From the NCBI GenBank assembly GCA_945872825.1, contig CAMCBD010000002.1, positions 17,837-81,836 of the forward strand: 64,000 nucleotides of DNA, given 5' to 3'. The notes under the pieces were generated by a model that was given only the letters and a program-made list of their open reading frames with translations, did no database searches and had not been told where the DNA came from. Shown one piece after another: positions 33,996-45,737 of this stretch. A program made the translations under genes and the position numbers. Numbering within the stretch: the first letter of the stretch is position 1; each line of letters starts with the position of its first letter. Source of the stretch: Nitrosomonas ureae (GTDB taxonomy: Bacteria; Pseudomonadota; Gammaproteobacteria; Burkholderiales; Nitrosomonadaceae).

Positions 33996-34484
33996 ATGGA
34001 TCGTATCAAAAAGTTTTTCAGTACCTTTTTATTATTTGAATTGTTAAAAGGTATGGCTGTTACTGGACGGTATCTATTCAAGCCAAAGATTACTGTACAT
34101 TTTCCAGAAGAAAAAACTCCACAATCGCCACGATTCCGTGGATTGCATGCTTTGCGTCGGTATCCAAATGGAGAGGAACGTTGTATTGCATGCAAATTGT
34201 GCGAAGCTGTTTGTCCTGCTATGGCAATTACCATCGATTCAGAACAGCGCACGGATAGTACACGACGTACTACACGCTATGATATTGACCTGAGTAAATG
34301 TATTTTTTGTGGGTTTTGTGAAGAATCCTGTCCAGTTGATTCTATTGTAGAAACTCGTATATTGGAATACCACGGCGAAAAAAGAGGCGATCTGATTTAT
34401 ACCAAAGAAATGCTATTAGCTATTGGAGATCGTTATGAAGAACAGATTGCCAAGGATCGAGAAGCCGATGCTCGTTATCGTTGA
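33996..34484 (+). CDS. nuoI: NADH-quinone oxidoreductase subunit I
   Basis: Two 4Fe-4S motifs [12 protein letters not shown] and [12 protein letters not shown]; internal [11 protein letters not shown] chosen over the ORF-track start. Confidence 0.96.
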   Translation: MDRIKKFFSTFLLFELLKGMAVTGRYLFKPKITVHFPEEKTPQSPRFRGLHALRRYPNGEERCIACKLCEAVCPAMAITIDSEQRTDSTRRTTRYDIDLSKCIFCGFCEESCPVDSIVETRILEYHGEKRGDLIYTKEMLLAIGDRYEEQIAKDREADARYR

Positions 34485-34503
34485 GCTTCTCTGATAAACA
34501 CAA

Positions 34504-35109
34504 ATGAATTTTCAAGATATTTTATTTTATATTTTTTCGACTATCTTAGTTGCGTCGGCACTAGGAGTGATTACAGTTCGTAACCCTGTCTATTCCGCAC
34601 TATTACTGGTGCTGGCTTTTGTTACCTGTGCGGGTCTGTGGTTAATGCTGGAAGCGGAGTTCCTGGCGATTGCATTAGTATTGGTGTATGTCGGCGCAGT
34701 AATGGTATTGTTCTTATTTGTAGTGATGATGTTGGATATCAATCTGGACAGATTGCGGGAAGGATTCTGGAAGTGGTTCCCCTTCGGTGCAGTTATTGCA
34801 CTGATAATGGTTGCCGAGATATCTATGGTTCTAGTGGGTAAATATTTTGGACTCGAGGAGATGCCGACACCCAGACCGCAAGACGCCGATTACAGTAATA
34901 CCAGAGAGTTAGGCCGCTTAATTTATACCGAATACGTGTATGCCTTTGAGTTGGCTGCGGTGCTTTTGCTGGTTGCTATGGTCACGGCAATTGCATTGAC
35001 TTTGCGACATCGTGAAGATAAAAGATCACCGAATCCATCCAAGCAAGTCAAAGTGAGAAAAGAAGATCGGATACGCATGGTGTCCATGCCATCAGAAAAG
35101 AAAGAATAA
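34504..35109 (+). CDS. nuoJ: NADH-quinone oxidoreductase subunit J
   Basis: VRNPVYSALLLVLAFVTCAGLWLMLEAEFLAIALVLVYVGAVMVLFLFVVMML. Confidence 0.97.
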   Translation: MNFQDILFYIFSTILVASALGVITVRNPVYSALLLVLAFVTCAGLWLMLEAEFLAIALVLVYVGAVMVLFLFVVMMLDINLDRLREGFWKWFPFGAVIALIMVAEISMVLVGKYFGLEEMPTPRPQDADYSNTRELGRLIYTEYVYAFELAAVLLLVAMVTAIALTLRHREDKRSPNPSKQVKVRKEDRIRMVSMPSEKKE

Positions 35110-35164
35110 AAAAGCCATTGAATAGATTTTTAACGATTTTAATATTTAGGAAGAGGTAGTCAGC

Positions 35165-35470
35165 TTGGTATCGTTATCTCATTACTTAGTACTCGGTACG
35201 ATTTTATTTGCGATCGGCTTAGTCGGTATTTTTCTCAATAGAAAAAATGTCATTATTTTACTTATGTCTATCGAATTAATGCTGTTAGCAGTAAATATGA
35301 ATTTTGTGGCGTTTTCACACTATTTACAAGACATATCCGGGCAAATTTTCGTGTTTTTTATTCTGACAGTTGCTGCAGCAGAATCAGCTATTGGTTTAGC
35401 AATACTCGTTGTGCTGTTTCGCAATATGCATACGATTAATGTTGATGATCTCGATAAACTCAAAGGCTAG
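35165..35470 (+). CDS. nuoK: NADH-quinone oxidoreductase subunit K
   Basis: [19 protein letters not shown]...[24 protein letters not shown] start. Confidence 0.97.
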   Translation: MVSLSHYLVLGTILFAIGLVGIFLNRKNVIILLMSIELMLLAVNMNFVAFSHYLQDISGQIFVFFILTVAAAESAIGLAILVVLFRNMHTINVDDLDKLKG

Positions 35471-35528
35471 TAAAAAAAGAAGAAAAGTATAAGAAAAGTA
35501 TAAGTACTTATAACCGACATAAGAATAA

Positions 35529-37478
35529 TTGACCGAGATGCAAAATCTATATTTACTAGTTCCACTGGCCCCGCTAATAGGCGCACTCATAGCTGGATTA
35601 TTTGGACGTTTTATCGGCCCCGTGTGGAGTCATCGCACAACAATATTACTTGTTTTTATTTCATTACTGGCATCTATAGTTATTTTACTAGATGTACTGG
35701 AAGGTAATATTTATAACGGTAGTGTCTACACTTGGCTGGTGACAGGTGATACTCGATTCGAGATCGGGTTTCTGATCGATCAATTGTCAGCAACTATGAT
35801 GGTTGTTGTCAGTTTAGTTTCACTGATGGTTCATATTTATACCATTGGCTATATGCATGACGATCCAGGCTATCAACGTTTCTTTAGTTATATCTCGTTA
35901 TTCACCTTTTCGATGATGATATTGGTGATGTCAAATAATTTCTTGCAGTTGTTTTTTGGATGGGAAGCTGTCGGACTTGTATCGTACCTATTAATTGGTT
36001 TTTGGTATACCCGCCCAACAGCCATCTATGCCAATATGAAGGCATTTTTAGTTAACCGTGTCGGTGATTTTGGTTTTCTCCTCGGTATTGCTATGGTGCT
36101 GATGTATTTTGGCACATTGGATTATGCTGCTGTTTTTACGCAAGCACTAGGGATAGTCGATGAGAAGATTGAATTAATACCTGGTATGCCTTGGTTGGTA
36201 ATAACACTTATTTGTATATTGTTATTTATTGGTGCGATGGGTAAATCAGCACAGTTTCCATTACATGTGTGGTTACCTGATTCGATGGAAGGCCCTACAC
36301 CAATTTCTGCTTTGATTCATGCAGCGACCATGGTGACGGCAGGAATTTTTATGGTGGCACGTATGTCGCCACTATTTGAATTATCGGAAACGGCACTATC
36401 AGTCATATTGATAATTGGCGGAATAACGACATTATTTATGGCACTTGTTGCAGTAGTACAAAACGATATTAAACGAGTTGTTGCCTACTCTACCTTATCG
36501 CAATTAGGGTACATGACTGTCGCATTAGGCGCATCCGCCTATTCTGCTGCAATTTTCCATTTGATGACTCATGCTTTCTTTAAAGCTGTATTATTTTTAG
36601 GTGCTGGCTCTGTCATTATTGCCATGCACCATGAACAAAATATGCAAAAAATGGGTGGACTTAAGAGTTATATGCCAATTACCTATTGGACGATGTTTAT
36701 CGCAGCATTAGCCAGTGCAGGCGTGCCCGGTTTTTCCGGTTTTTTTTCTAAAGATGCGATCATTGAGGCTGTGTACTTTGCCAATATTCCTGGTGTTGGT
36801 TTTGCATATTTCTGTGTGCTGATGACAGTTTTTATTACGGCATTATATACATTCCGGCTGATATTTATGACTTTTCATGGACAAACCCGGATGGATACAG
36901 ATACCAAAGCGCATTTGCATGAATCCCCCTGGGTAGTCACTTTGCCGCTAGTGATTCTAGCTATACCAACGATTGCTGCGGGATGGTTTATTGGTCCAAT
37001 AGTTTTTGGTGATTATTTTAATAATGTAATTTATGTATTGCCGCAACATGATGCTCTCGAGAAATTAGGCGCGGAATTTATAGGTATCGGAGGGATGATG
37101 TTACATGCGCTGTCGACAGCACCATTCTGGTTATCTGTGGCTGGTATTTTTACCGCTTGGTATTTATATAGTGCAAGAACGGATATTCCAGGAAAAATAA
37201 AAGCTCGGTGTGGCCCTTTGTATAATTTATTGGACCACAAATATTATATTGATGAATTTTATTCATGGTTATTTGCTGGTGGCACACGTGCTTTAGGTAC
37301 TATGTTGTGGAAGTATGGTGATATAAAAGTGATTGATGGATTCTTTGTTAATGGCACCGCGCGTGTTGTAGCATTGACGGCTACCGTAGTACGCCGATAC
37401 CAAACAGGTTATATCTATCATTATGCATTTACTATGATAGTTGGCGTATTTGTTATCTTGACCTTATGGCTTTACTAG
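35529..37478 (+). CDS. nuoL: NADH-quinone oxidoreductase subunit L
   Basis: FFGWEAVGLVSYLLIGFWY...LPDSMEGPTPISALIHAATMVTAGIFMV. Confidence 0.98.
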   Translation: MTEMQNLYLLVPLAPLIGALIAGLFGRFIGPVWSHRTTILLVFISLLASIVILLDVLEGNIYNGSVYTWLVTGDTRFEIGFLIDQLSATMMVVVSLVSLMVHIYTIGYMHDDPGYQRFFSYISLFTFSMMILVMSNNFLQLFFGWEAVGLVSYLLIGFWYTRPTAIYANMKAFLVNRVGDFGFLLGIAMVLMYFGTLDYAAVFTQALGIVDEKIELIPGMPWLVITLICILLFIGAMGKSAQFPLHVWLPDSMEGPTPISALIHAATMVTAGIFMVARMSPLFELSETALSVILIIGGITTLFMALVAVVQNDIKRVVAYSTLSQLGYMTVALGASAYSAAIFHLMTHAFFKAVLFLGAGSVIIAMHHEQNMQKMGGLKSYMPITYWTMFIAALASAGVPGFSGFFSKDAIIEAVYFANIPGVGFAYFCVLMTVFITALYTFRLIFMTFHGQTRMDTDTKAHLHESPWVVTLPLVILAIPTIAAGWFIGPIVFGDYFNNVIYVLPQHDALEKLGAEFIGIGGMMLHALSTAPFWLSVAGIFTAWYLYSARTDIPGKIKARCGPLYNLLDHKYYIDEFYSWLFAGGTRALGTMLWKYGDIKVIDGFFVNGTARVVALTATVVRRYQTGYIYHYAFTMIVGVFVILTLWLY

Positions 37479-37573
37479 ATTTCTTGAAGAAACATGTAAA
37501 CATGATGTTGGATATATATTAATGAATAAAATACTTAAAGATAATAAGTACTAACAAATAAAACGGAAAAAGC

Positions 37574-39058
37574 ATGTCGTTTGATTTCCCACTATTGAGT
37601 TTAATTATTTGGCTGCCAATTGTGTTTGGTATTGCCGTATTTGCAACCGGAAATGATCGCAATGCACAGCTAGCTCGCTTGATTTCACTCGTAGGATCAA
37701 TCCTAGGATTGTTGGTAGCGATTCCTCTTTATACCAATTTTGATTCTGCAACTGGCGCAATGCAGTTTATTGAGAGTCATGTCTGGTTTGAGCGTTTTAA
37801 TGTTAATTACCATCTTGGTGTAGATGGCATATCGATGCCGCTTATTTTGTTGAATTGCTTTATTACCCCATTGGTTATTGTGGCAGGGTGGGAAGTGATT
37901 AAAGAACGTGTATCACAATACATGGGCGCTTTTTTAATCATGTCGGGAATTGTCAATGGTGTTTTTGCTTCATTGGACGCCATTTTATTTTATGTATTCT
38001 GGGAAGCATCACTGATCCCAATGTTCTTGATCATTGGGATATGGGGTGGTCCAAATCGTGTTTATGCCGCCATTAAGTTTTTTCTTTACACGCTTCTTGG
38101 TTCTTTACTGATGTTGATCGCGTTTATTTATCTGTATCTAGCATCTGGAGGAAGTTTCTCAATCGAGGATTATCATAAACTGTCGATTCCGTTGACACCG
38201 CAGATTTTAATATTTGTTGCGTTCCTGCTAGCATTTGCGGTCAAGGTACCGATGTGGCCAGTACATACTTGGTTGCCCGATGCGCATGTAGAAGCGCCAA
38301 CAGGGGGGTCGGTTGTTCTAGCAGCAATTCTGCTTAAACTAGGCGGTTATGGCTTCCTACGTTTCTCGTTGCCAATTGCACCTGATGCCAGTCATTATTT
38401 GGCTACTATGATGATCGTGTTGTCGTTGATAGCTGTGGTCTATATTGGACTCATCGCGCTGATGCAGGTTGATATGAAAAAGCTAATTGCCTACTCGTCA
38501 GTCGCACATATGGGATTTGTGACATTAGGCTTTTTCCTGCTAAATGCTTATGGAATTGAAGGCGCGATGGTGCAGATGATTTCGCACGGATTTATTTCCG
38601 GCGCCATGTTTTTGTGTGTGGGTGTGCTATACGATCGATTGCATTCTCGTCAGATTGCTGATTATGGCGGGGTTGTGAATAAAATGCCTATATTTGCAGC
38701 TTTCTTTATGTTATTTGCAATGGCAAATGCCGGGCTGCCAGGCACAAGTGGTTTCGTAGGTGAATTCATGGTCATCATGAGCGCTATGAAAGTTAATTTC
38801 TGGTATGCATTCTTGGCAGCGACTACACTGATTTTTGGTGCAGCTTATACATTATGGATGTATAAACGCGTCATATTCGGTGCTGTAGCCAGCCCTGCAG
38901 TTGAAGGATTGAAAGATATCTCAAAACGTGAGTTTGTATTATTGGCAATTTTGGCAATTTCAGTTTTATGGATAGGTGTTTATCCTTACCCATTAACTGA
39001 AGTAATGCATACAACGGTTGATCAACTGCTGATACATGTCAGTAACAGCAAGTTGTGA
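37574..39058 (+). CDS. nuoM: NADH-quinone oxidoreductase subunit M
   Basis: FYVFWEASLIPMFLIIGIWGG...HTWLPDAHVEAPTGGSVVLAAILLKLGGYG. Confidence 0.98.
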   Translation: MSFDFPLLSLIIWLPIVFGIAVFATGNDRNAQLARLISLVGSILGLLVAIPLYTNFDSATGAMQFIESHVWFERFNVNYHLGVDGISMPLILLNCFITPLVIVAGWEVIKERVSQYMGAFLIMSGIVNGVFASLDAILFYVFWEASLIPMFLIIGIWGGPNRVYAAIKFFLYTLLGSLLMLIAFIYLYLASGGSFSIEDYHKLSIPLTPQILIFVAFLLAFAVKVPMWPVHTWLPDAHVEAPTGGSVVLAAILLKLGGYGFLRFSLPIAPDASHYLATMMIVLSLIAVVYIGLIALMQVDMKKLIAYSSVAHMGFVTLGFFLLNAYGIEGAMVQMISHGFISGAMFLCVGVLYDRLHSRQIADYGGVVNKMPIFAAFFMLFAMANAGLPGTSGFVGEFMVIMSAMKVNFWYAFLAATTLIFGAAYTLWMYKRVIFGAVASPAVEGLKDISKREFVLLAILAISVLWIGVYPYPLTEVMHTTVDQLLIHVSNSKL

Positions 39059-39109
39059 AAATAGTGATTCTGGGATAGTGACAGTTCCTTATAAAAAGGT
39101 TATGAATTA

Positions 39110-40555
39110 ATGAATTTTATACCACCTGATTTTACGCCAGCCTCTTCTGAGATATTTATGCTCATCATGGTGTGCGTGGTAATGCTGGCAGACCTCACCG
39201 CTGGTGACAATAGGCGGTATGTTGCGTATCTGCTGACACAGACTACGTTATTGGGTTGTGCGTTGCTTACATTTATATCATTTTCCACAGAAATTACTCA
39301 TACTTTTAATGGAATGTATGTTGATGATGCAATGGCGGATATACTGAAATTGATGGTGTATGGCACCGTATCAGCAGTACTTGTATATTCTCATACTTAT
39401 ATCAGTGATCGCGGTATGCTGAAAGGAGAGTTTTTCAGCTTAATTCTTTTTGCAACAATGGGAATGATGGTGATGATTTCCGCCAGTCATTTTCTGACGC
39501 TGTATATTGGTTTGGAGTTGCTCTCACTGTCTCTTTACGCATTGGTAGCATTACGGCGCGAATCATTGGTTGCAACTGAAGCAGCCATGAAATTCTTTGT
39601 GCTGGGTGCTTTGGCATCTGGTTTTTTGCTTTATGGTATGTCAATGGTTTACGGAGCGACCGGAACATTACATGTTTCTCAGCTTGCCCAGATCATACAA
39701 AGTGAAGCAAGCAGTAAGGAAGTTTTAGTTGTAGGTCTTGTATTTATCGTGGCTGGAATCAGTTTCAAGCTAAGCGCGGCACCTTTTCACATGTGGGCGC
39801 CTGATGTTTATCAAGGTGCGCCGACCGCGGTTACATTGTTTATTGGCTCCGCACCTAAATTGGCTGCTTTTGGTTTTGTGATGCGCTTGTTGGTCGAAGG
39901 AATGGGAGAAATGTCTGCCGATTGGCAAGGCATGCTGGTGATCTTAGCTGTCATGTCGATGGCGGTAGGTAATATTGCCGCCATTGCACAAACAAACATC
40001 AAGCGCATGTTGGCATATTCAACCATCTCGCATATGGGTTTTCTGTTGCTTGGATTCATAAGTGCTGATTCTAACGGCTATAGCTCTGCTTTATTTTATG
40101 TCATTGCTTATGTTCTGATGACATTAGGTACTTTTGCAATGGTTATGCTGTTATGTCGAAGTGGATTTGAGGCTGAAAATATCAATGACTTCAAAGGGCT
40201 TAGTAAAAGAAACTCTTGGTATGCATTTATTGCTTTGTTGTTGATGCTTTCACTTGCTGGAATTCCACCGATGATTGGATTTTATGCGAAACTTTCTGTA
40301 TTACAGGCAGTTGTCAATGCTGGGTATGTTTGGTTAGCGGTTGTAGCGGTATTGTTCTCATTAATTGGCGCTTTCTATTATCTTCGTATCATCAAGTTGA
40401 TGTACTTCGATGAGCCAGAGACTGATGAACCCATAAAGCCAAATAGCGATGTAAAGATTCTTCTCAGTGCAAATGGGTTAGCAGTTTTAGCATTCGGCAT
40501 ATTTCCTCAGGCACTCATGGGATTGAGTCTATACGCTATTCAAAGCTCAATGTAG
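39110..40555 (+). CDS. nuoN: NADH-quinone oxidoreductase subunit N
   Basis: [34 protein letters not shown]. Confidence 0.98.
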   Translation: MNFIPPDFTPASSEIFMLIMVCVVMLADLTAGDNRRYVAYLLTQTTLLGCALLTFISFSTEITHTFNGMYVDDAMADILKLMVYGTVSAVLVYSHTYISDRGMLKGEFFSLILFATMGMMVMISASHFLTLYIGLELLSLSLYALVALRRESLVATEAAMKFFVLGALASGFLLYGMSMVYGATGTLHVSQLAQIIQSEASSKEVLVVGLVFIVAGISFKLSAAPFHMWAPDVYQGAPTAVTLFIGSAPKLAAFGFVMRLLVEGMGEMSADWQGMLVILAVMSMAVGNIAAIAQTNIKRMLAYSTISHMGFLLLGFISADSNGYSSALFYVIAYVLMTLGTFAMVMLLCRSGFEAENINDFKGLSKRNSWYAFIALLLMLSLAGIPPMIGFYAKLSVLQAVVNAGYVWLAVVAVLFSLIGAFYYLRIIKLMYFDEPETDEPIKPNSDVKILLSANGLAVLAFGIFPQALMGLSLYAIQSSM

Positions 40556-40800
40556 TGAATGATCATAGGGTATTCGTTCAGAATTAGCCTTGTGATCATA
40601 TTCACAAAAGTACTCGAAGAAAAAGTTATTGTCTAGTAAAACAATCCCATCGTTTCTTTTTGCAGAATTTTTGCGACTCCAGCGTATTAATTTATTCCTT
40701 GAATACTGTGTTTGGTCGAAATGATTAACCCGCAAATAGGCCAACTTGAAATCTCCAGAGCGATCCCCATATATTGAGCAAAATATTTAAGGAGGTAAAC

Positions 40801-42711
40801 GTGCAAGTTGAAACAACCAAAGAGCAATTAAATTTTCAAACCGAAGCTAAGCAACTGCTAAAGCTGATGATTCATTCCTTATACAGCAATAAGGAAATCT
40901 TTTTGCGTGAGCTGATTTCGAATGCTTCTGATGCTGCGGATAAATTACGCTTTGAATGTCTTACAGACGCGGCACTTTATGAATCGGATTCGGATCTCAG
41001 CATTCGTGTGAGTTATGATATCGATGAACAAACTATCACCATCTCTGATAATGGAATTGGTATGTCGCGGCAAGAAGTAATCGACCATATTGGAACAATT
41101 GCCAAATCAGGCACACGCGAGTTCTTTAATTCGTTGACTGGTGATCAGGCTAAAGATGCACATTTAATCGGCCAATTCGGTGTAGGCTTTTACTCAGCAT
41201 TTATTATTGCAGATAAAGTAACCTTGATTACCAGACGGGCTGGATTAACCTCCGAACATGGTATTCGATGGGAGTCAAGTGGTGAAGGTGATTACACACT
41301 GGAAACTATAACGAAGCCGACACGTGGTACTGAAATAATTCTACATTTGCGTAAAGATGAGAATGAGTTTCTCAATGGAATTCGGATTCGTACTATTATT
41401 CGTAAATATTCCGATCACATTACTTTGCCCATTTTGATGAAGAAGGAAGAATGGTCTCAGGAAGAGAAGAAAAACAAGATTACTGATGAAGACGAAACAA
41501 TTAATCAGGCAAATGCATTATGGGCGCGCCCAAAAAATGAAATCACCGCTGAACAATACAACGAGTTTTATAAGCATGTAGCGCATGATTTTGAGCCGCC
41601 GCTCGCCTATTTGCATGCGCGGGTAGAAGGCAAACAGGAGTACACGCAATTACTTTATATCCCCGCACGAGCACCTTTCGATTTGTTTGACCGTGAACAT
41701 CGTCATGGTATTAAGTTATATGTGCAGCGCGTATTTATCATGGATGATGCTGAGAAACTGTTGCCGAATTACTTACGCTTCGTGCGTGGGGTGATTGATT
41801 CGAATAGCTTGCCTTTAAATGTGTCACGCGAAATATTGCAAGAATCCAAAGATATCGAATCGATCAGAGCAGGTATAGTCAAGAAAGTGCTAGGATTGAT
41901 TGAAGAATTATCCAAGAATGAAAATGATGAAGGGAAAGAGAAGTTTAGAACTTTCTATCGGGAATTTGGACAAGTTCTGAAGGAAGGCGTGGGCGAAGAT
42001 TATGCCAATCGTGAACGGATTGCAAAACTGTTACGTTTTGTCACGACCCAAAGTGATACCGAGGAACCAACAGTTTCTTTGGAGACCTATTTGCATCGCA
42101 TGAAAGATGGGCAGGACAAGATTTATTATGTCACGGCTGACAATCTTAAGGCGGCCAAGAATAGTCCTCACCTAGAAGTTTTCCGTAAGAAAGGTATCGA
42201 AGTACTGCTGTTATCAGATCGTGTTGATGAATGGTTGGTAACCAACTTGACTGAATTTGAAGGAAAGCTGCTTCAGTCTGTCGCGAAAGGTGGTTTGGAC
42301 CTGGGAAGTTTGGAAGACGAAACTGAGAAAGAAGAACATGAGAAAGAAAGCAGCGCCTATCAAGAACTAATAGACAAAATGAAAGCGGCGTTGAGTGAAC
42401 AAGTAAAAGATATACGTGTTACATTTCGTTTGACTGAATCTCCAGCCTGTCTTGTCGCGGATACTCATGATATGGGTGGTAACTTGGAAAGATTACTGAA
42501 ATCTGCTGGACAAAAGGTACAACATGCGAAGCCAATCCTTGAAATCAATCCACATCATCCGATGGTGCAAAGGCTAAAAACAGAAGTGGAAAATTTTGAA
42601 GACTGGAGTCATATTTTGTTTGATCAAGCGTTATTGGCTGAAGGTGGTCAGCTTGAGGATCCAGCAGCATTTGTAAAAAGGCTCAATGAGTTGTTATTGC
42701 TGAAATCCTGA
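40801..42711 (+). CDS. htpG: Chaperone HtpG (Hsp90)
   Basis: [22 protein letters not shown]...[24 protein letters not shown] immediately upstream of GTG at 40801. Confidence 0.97.
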   Translation: MQVETTKEQLNFQTEAKQLLKLMIHSLYSNKEIFLRELISNASDAADKLRFECLTDAALYESDSDLSIRVSYDIDEQTITISDNGIGMSRQEVIDHIGTIAKSGTREFFNSLTGDQAKDAHLIGQFGVGFYSAFIIADKVTLITRRAGLTSEHGIRWESSGEGDYTLETITKPTRGTEIILHLRKDENEFLNGIRIRTIIRKYSDHITLPILMKKEEWSQEEKKNKITDEDETINQANALWARPKNEITAEQYNEFYKHVAHDFEPPLAYLHARVEGKQEYTQLLYIPARAPFDLFDREHRHGIKLYVQRVFIMDDAEKLLPNYLRFVRGVIDSNSLPLNVSREILQESKDIESIRAGIVKKVLGLIEELSKNENDEGKEKFRTFYREFGQVLKEGVGEDYANRERIAKLLRFVTTQSDTEEPTVSLETYLHRMKDGQDKIYYVTADNLKAAKNSPHLEVFRKKGIEVLLLSDRVDEWLVTNLTEFEGKLLQSVAKGGLDLGSLEDETEKEEHEKESSAYQELIDKMKAALSEQVKDIRVTFRLTESPACLVADTHDMGGNLERLLKSAGQKVQHAKPILEINPHHPMVQRLKTEVENFEDWSHILFDQALLAEGGQLEDPAAFVKRLNELLLLKS

Positions 42712-42874
42712 GTTCGAGAACACTCTGTATGGTTTGCGCAATCTTCTGGTACGCATTACATGATGCCGGAAGATTGATGTGGTAAATTGAAACTTCCATT
42801 CGTTTCTAATGTCCGTTTATTGGACGTGGCGTGAATCGCTAAATCATTATTCCAAATAAATATTCAATCAAACA

Positions 42875-43378
42875 GTGGGTAAATCAACGAATAATCAGGT
42901 TTCTGATTCAATCAAGACATATCAAGCAAAACTGGTTACTCCATTTGCTGTGTTAGGCATTAGAACAGAAGAAGATTGGCTTACTGATATTGATTATTTG
43001 CCCATTGGTACAAAACCTTTGGAACCAAACACTTTATTGGCGAAAGAGGTTTGTAGGCAATTGCAGGCATACCTGATCGAACCTAATTTTATGTTTGATT
43101 TGTGTTTGCATATCAGTGGCACGACGCATCAGCAACGTGTTTGGCAAGCTATTCAGGCTATTCCGAGTGGGGAAACGAGCAGTTATGCAGAAATAGCAGT
43201 GCAACTGCATTCTGCACCGAGGGCGGTAGGTCGTGCCTGTGGCGCGAATAAAATTCTGATCGTTATACCTTGCCATCGGGTCATTTCTAAGAATGGTGGG
43301 TTAGGAGGTTTTATGAATGCAAGTGATGGGAATCCTTTAGAGATCAAGCGATGGTTGTTACACCATGAGAACACCTGA
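42875..43378 (+). CDS. ogt: Methylated-DNA-protein-cysteine methyltransferase
   Basis: IPSGETSSYAEIA...AVGRACGANKILIVIPCHRVISKNGGLGGF; GTG start. Confidence 0.93.
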   Translation: MGKSTNNQVSDSIKTYQAKLVTPFAVLGIRTEEDWLTDIDYLPIGTKPLEPNTLLAKEVCRQLQAYLIEPNFMFDLCLHISGTTHQQRVWQAIQAIPSGETSSYAEIAVQLHSAPRAVGRACGANKILIVIPCHRVISKNGGLGGFMNASDGNPLEIKRWLLHHENT

Positions 43379-44276
43379 ACTAAACGCTGGCTTACTGGAT
43401 GAATTTTCCGATGTATTATGGCTGGAAGATGGCTTGTCGCGTAATACACTGGATAGTTACCGTAACGATCTACAGCTTTTTAGTGAATGGCTAAGAAAAC
43501 GGAATCAAGATAATAGTGTGCTAACCGAAGCAACGCACTCTGATTTGCTCGATTTTCTGGCGTCCAGAGTATCCGCTAAAATGAAGGCCAGCACAACAAG
43601 CCGTGAATTATCCAGTTTAAAGCGTTTCTACCGTTTCTTATTGCGCCAAGGAAAAATTACGACAGATCCCAGCCTCAACATTGATACACCCAAACTGCAG
43701 CGCAGCCTGCCCGATAGCCTTACAGAGACAGAGGTCGAACTGTTGCTAAGCGCACCTGATCTTAAACATCCGAGCGGTTTGCGTGATCGTGCGATGCTGG
43801 AAGTTTTGTATGCCAGTGGATTGCGGGTATCTGAATTGATCAACCTAAGATATTCGCAAGTCAGCATGGATATGGGTGTGTTACGGGTCATGGGAAAAGG
43901 TCGAAAGGAGCGCCTTGCCCCGCTCGGAGAAGAATCCCTTGAGTGGTTGAGCCGTTATACCAAGGAAGCCAGACCTGCTTTGCTGAATGGTATTGTCACC
44001 GATACCATATTTGTGACAACACGCGGAGCAGCGATGACCCGCCAGGCTTTCTGGTATCTTATCAAACGTTATGCGCAATTAGTTGGCAATGATAAACCGC
44101 TATCGCCGCATACTCTGCGCCATGCATTTGCTACCCATCTGCTGAATCATGGCGCTGATTTACGAGTGGTACAGTTACTATTGGGTCATGCGGATATCTC
44201 TACCACGCAGATTTATACCCATATCGCGCGTGAACGTCTGAAACAATTGCATACCAAGCATCATCCTCGTGGATAG
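43365..44276 (+). CDS. xerD: Tyrosine recombinase XerD
   Basis: LEDGLSRNTLDSYRNDL...VMGKGRKERLAPLG...LSPHTLRHAFATHLLNHGADLRVVQLLLGHADISTTQIYTHI. Confidence 0.96.
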   Translation: MRTPELNAGLLDEFSDVLWLEDGLSRNTLDSYRNDLQLFSEWLRKRNQDNSVLTEATHSDLLDFLASRVSAKMKASTTSRELSSLKRFYRFLLRQGKITTDPSLNIDTPKLQRSLPDSLTETEVELLLSAPDLKHPSGLRDRAMLEVLYASGLRVSELINLRYSQVSMDMGVLRVMGKGRKERLAPLGEESLEWLSRYTKEARPALLNGIVTDTIFVTTRGAAMTRQAFWYLIKRYAQLVGNDKPLSPHTLRHAFATHLLNHGADLRVVQLLLGHADISTTQIYTHIARERLKQLHTKHHPRG

Positions 44277-44285
44277 TAGCGTAAG

Positions 44286-44759
44286 CTATTTTTCCGCTAA
44301 TAGTATATAGAGCGATACGATTCCAAGACTGACAAAAGCAATCAATGACCAATCCGGTATGGTCAGCGATAAAAATTTCCAGTCGACATCCGCACAATCA
44401 CCATTCGCCTCGAACATTCCTGGCCACCAACTGGCAAGCGGTAAAGAATTTAGAAAAGCTTCCTCTGGACTAATACCACATTCAAATGATTCCGGGTAAC
44501 GTATTAACCAGGCATGCCTCGCTGCAATGACTGTACCTATGAGTGCCAGAATACTCGTCCATATACTATAGAAGCGGTGTCCGATGACTTTGGGATCGTG
44601 TAGAAATGCCAATAGTGCAACTAATCCCAGCATCCAGTAGACAAGACGTTGTGCTACACACAGCGGGCAGGGTAATAATCCTTCCAAATGTTGCAGATAT
44701 TGCGCATAACCTAGAAGACTAATGCAACTAAGCAGAATAAATAAAAATAATAATCTCAT
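44286..44759 (-). CDS. dsbB: Disulfide bond formation protein DsbB family
   Basis: GLLPCPLCVAQRLVYWMLGLVALL; four TM segments. Confidence 0.92.
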   Translation of the reverse strand: MRLLFLFILLSCISLLGYAQYLQHLEGLLPCPLCVAQRLVYWMLGLVALLAFLHDPKVIGHRFYSIWTSILALIGTVIAARHAWLIRYPESFECGISPEEAFLNSLPLASWWPGMFEANGDCADVDWKFLSLTIPDWSLIAFVSLGIVSLYILLAEK

Positions 44760-44899
44760 TGGATAATTTTCATTTTTGCAAACGATTATACAATCATGAT
44801 AGGAATATTATCATGATGGGGATGGATCACTAGTGCAATCTCGATTGCAAATTAGAATTAAATATTGACAGGAACCCTGTACTGGGGATTTTCTGAGAA

Positions 44900-45202
44900 C
44901 TACTGATATGCCCCTAGTATGGTGCGGATTCTTTGAAATTCGTTGCGGATAGTGGCAGGTGATCGTTTTAAGTAAACAGCAAGAATTTTAGGATCCGTTG
45001 TTTCCAGAATCAGACTGGTTTCCAATAGTTTGTGCAGTAGCGGAGGCAGCGCTTTGTTGCTGTCGATAGATTCGATAAGGCATGCGGCATGCATCTTTGC
45101 GCGTCTTAATTTGCCGACTCTATGAAACAGGTGATTGTTTTTTTGTTTATTTAAGTGATTATTATTGATACTCAGTTTAGTTTGGATTTCGGCTTGTTTC
45201 AT
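44900..45202 (-). CDS. Hypothetical small protein, possible HTH regulator
   Basis: 100-aa ORF, C-terminal DPKILAVYLKRSPATIRNEFQRIRTIL looks HTH-like. Confidence 0.5.
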   Translation of the reverse strand: MKQAEIQTKLSINNNHLNKQKNNHLFHRVGKLRRAKMHAACLIESIDSNKALPPLLHKLLETSLILETTDPKILAVYLKRSPATIRNEFQRIRTILGAYQ

Positions 45203-45595
45203 TTGAATTCACTCCTGGTACAAGATGGTAGTCCAAGGGTAACAAGGGAATATGACAAGAATATAACAGCTTCATATAAACTTTTCATTGATACATCTGC
45301 ATTTCTGGTTAAGGTGGTTCAAGCGTCAACGCGGCATATAGTCGCATCACTAGTTAAGTGACGAGTTTGTTTCGAAAAGATTCCGTTGGATTTATTCTTA
45401 TTAACAATGGGTGCTTTGCGCTGAGGACATACTTGACAGTGGCAGATTGTTCCATAACAACGCATCATTCAGGAATTTAATGGTGGGTATTGAAATATCT
45501 CAGTTCTTAGTCATGGTCTTAAATGAAATCCTTCGATGTTATTCCCCGTGATCTTGCCACGGGGCTGCTTATTGCAATTGATCAAGGAATAAATT

Positions 45596-45710
45596 CAAGG
45601 AACTTCCGGATAACTATCATTTCGAGCATAGCGAGAAATTTATACCGTTAACTGTCAATATTCCTCACTATGCTTGGAATGACAAAGGCGGTTGTCCAGA
45701 GATTCCTTAA
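45596..45710. repeat. Interspersed palindromic repeat, family B copy 1
   Basis: AACTATCATTTCGAGCATAGCGAGAAATTTATACCGTTA...ATTCCTCACTATGCTTGGAATGACAAAG, closely similar to 52123..52238; halves are inverted repeats. Confidence 0.8.
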
Positions 45711-45737
45711 CGATTGTATGGGAAAATCATTATCCAA

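Noticed and set aside
25850-40555. nuo operon as an unusual respiratory locus
   Set aside because: Complete, canonical nuoA-N order with expected Fe-S motifs; nothing atypical seen beyond alternative TTG starts.
45543-45568. CCCCGTG-ATCTTGC-CACGGGG-type hairpin as a CRISPR or attC site
   Set aside because: Single hairpin, no spaced direct repeats, no integrase or cas genes nearby; only a minor structural feature.
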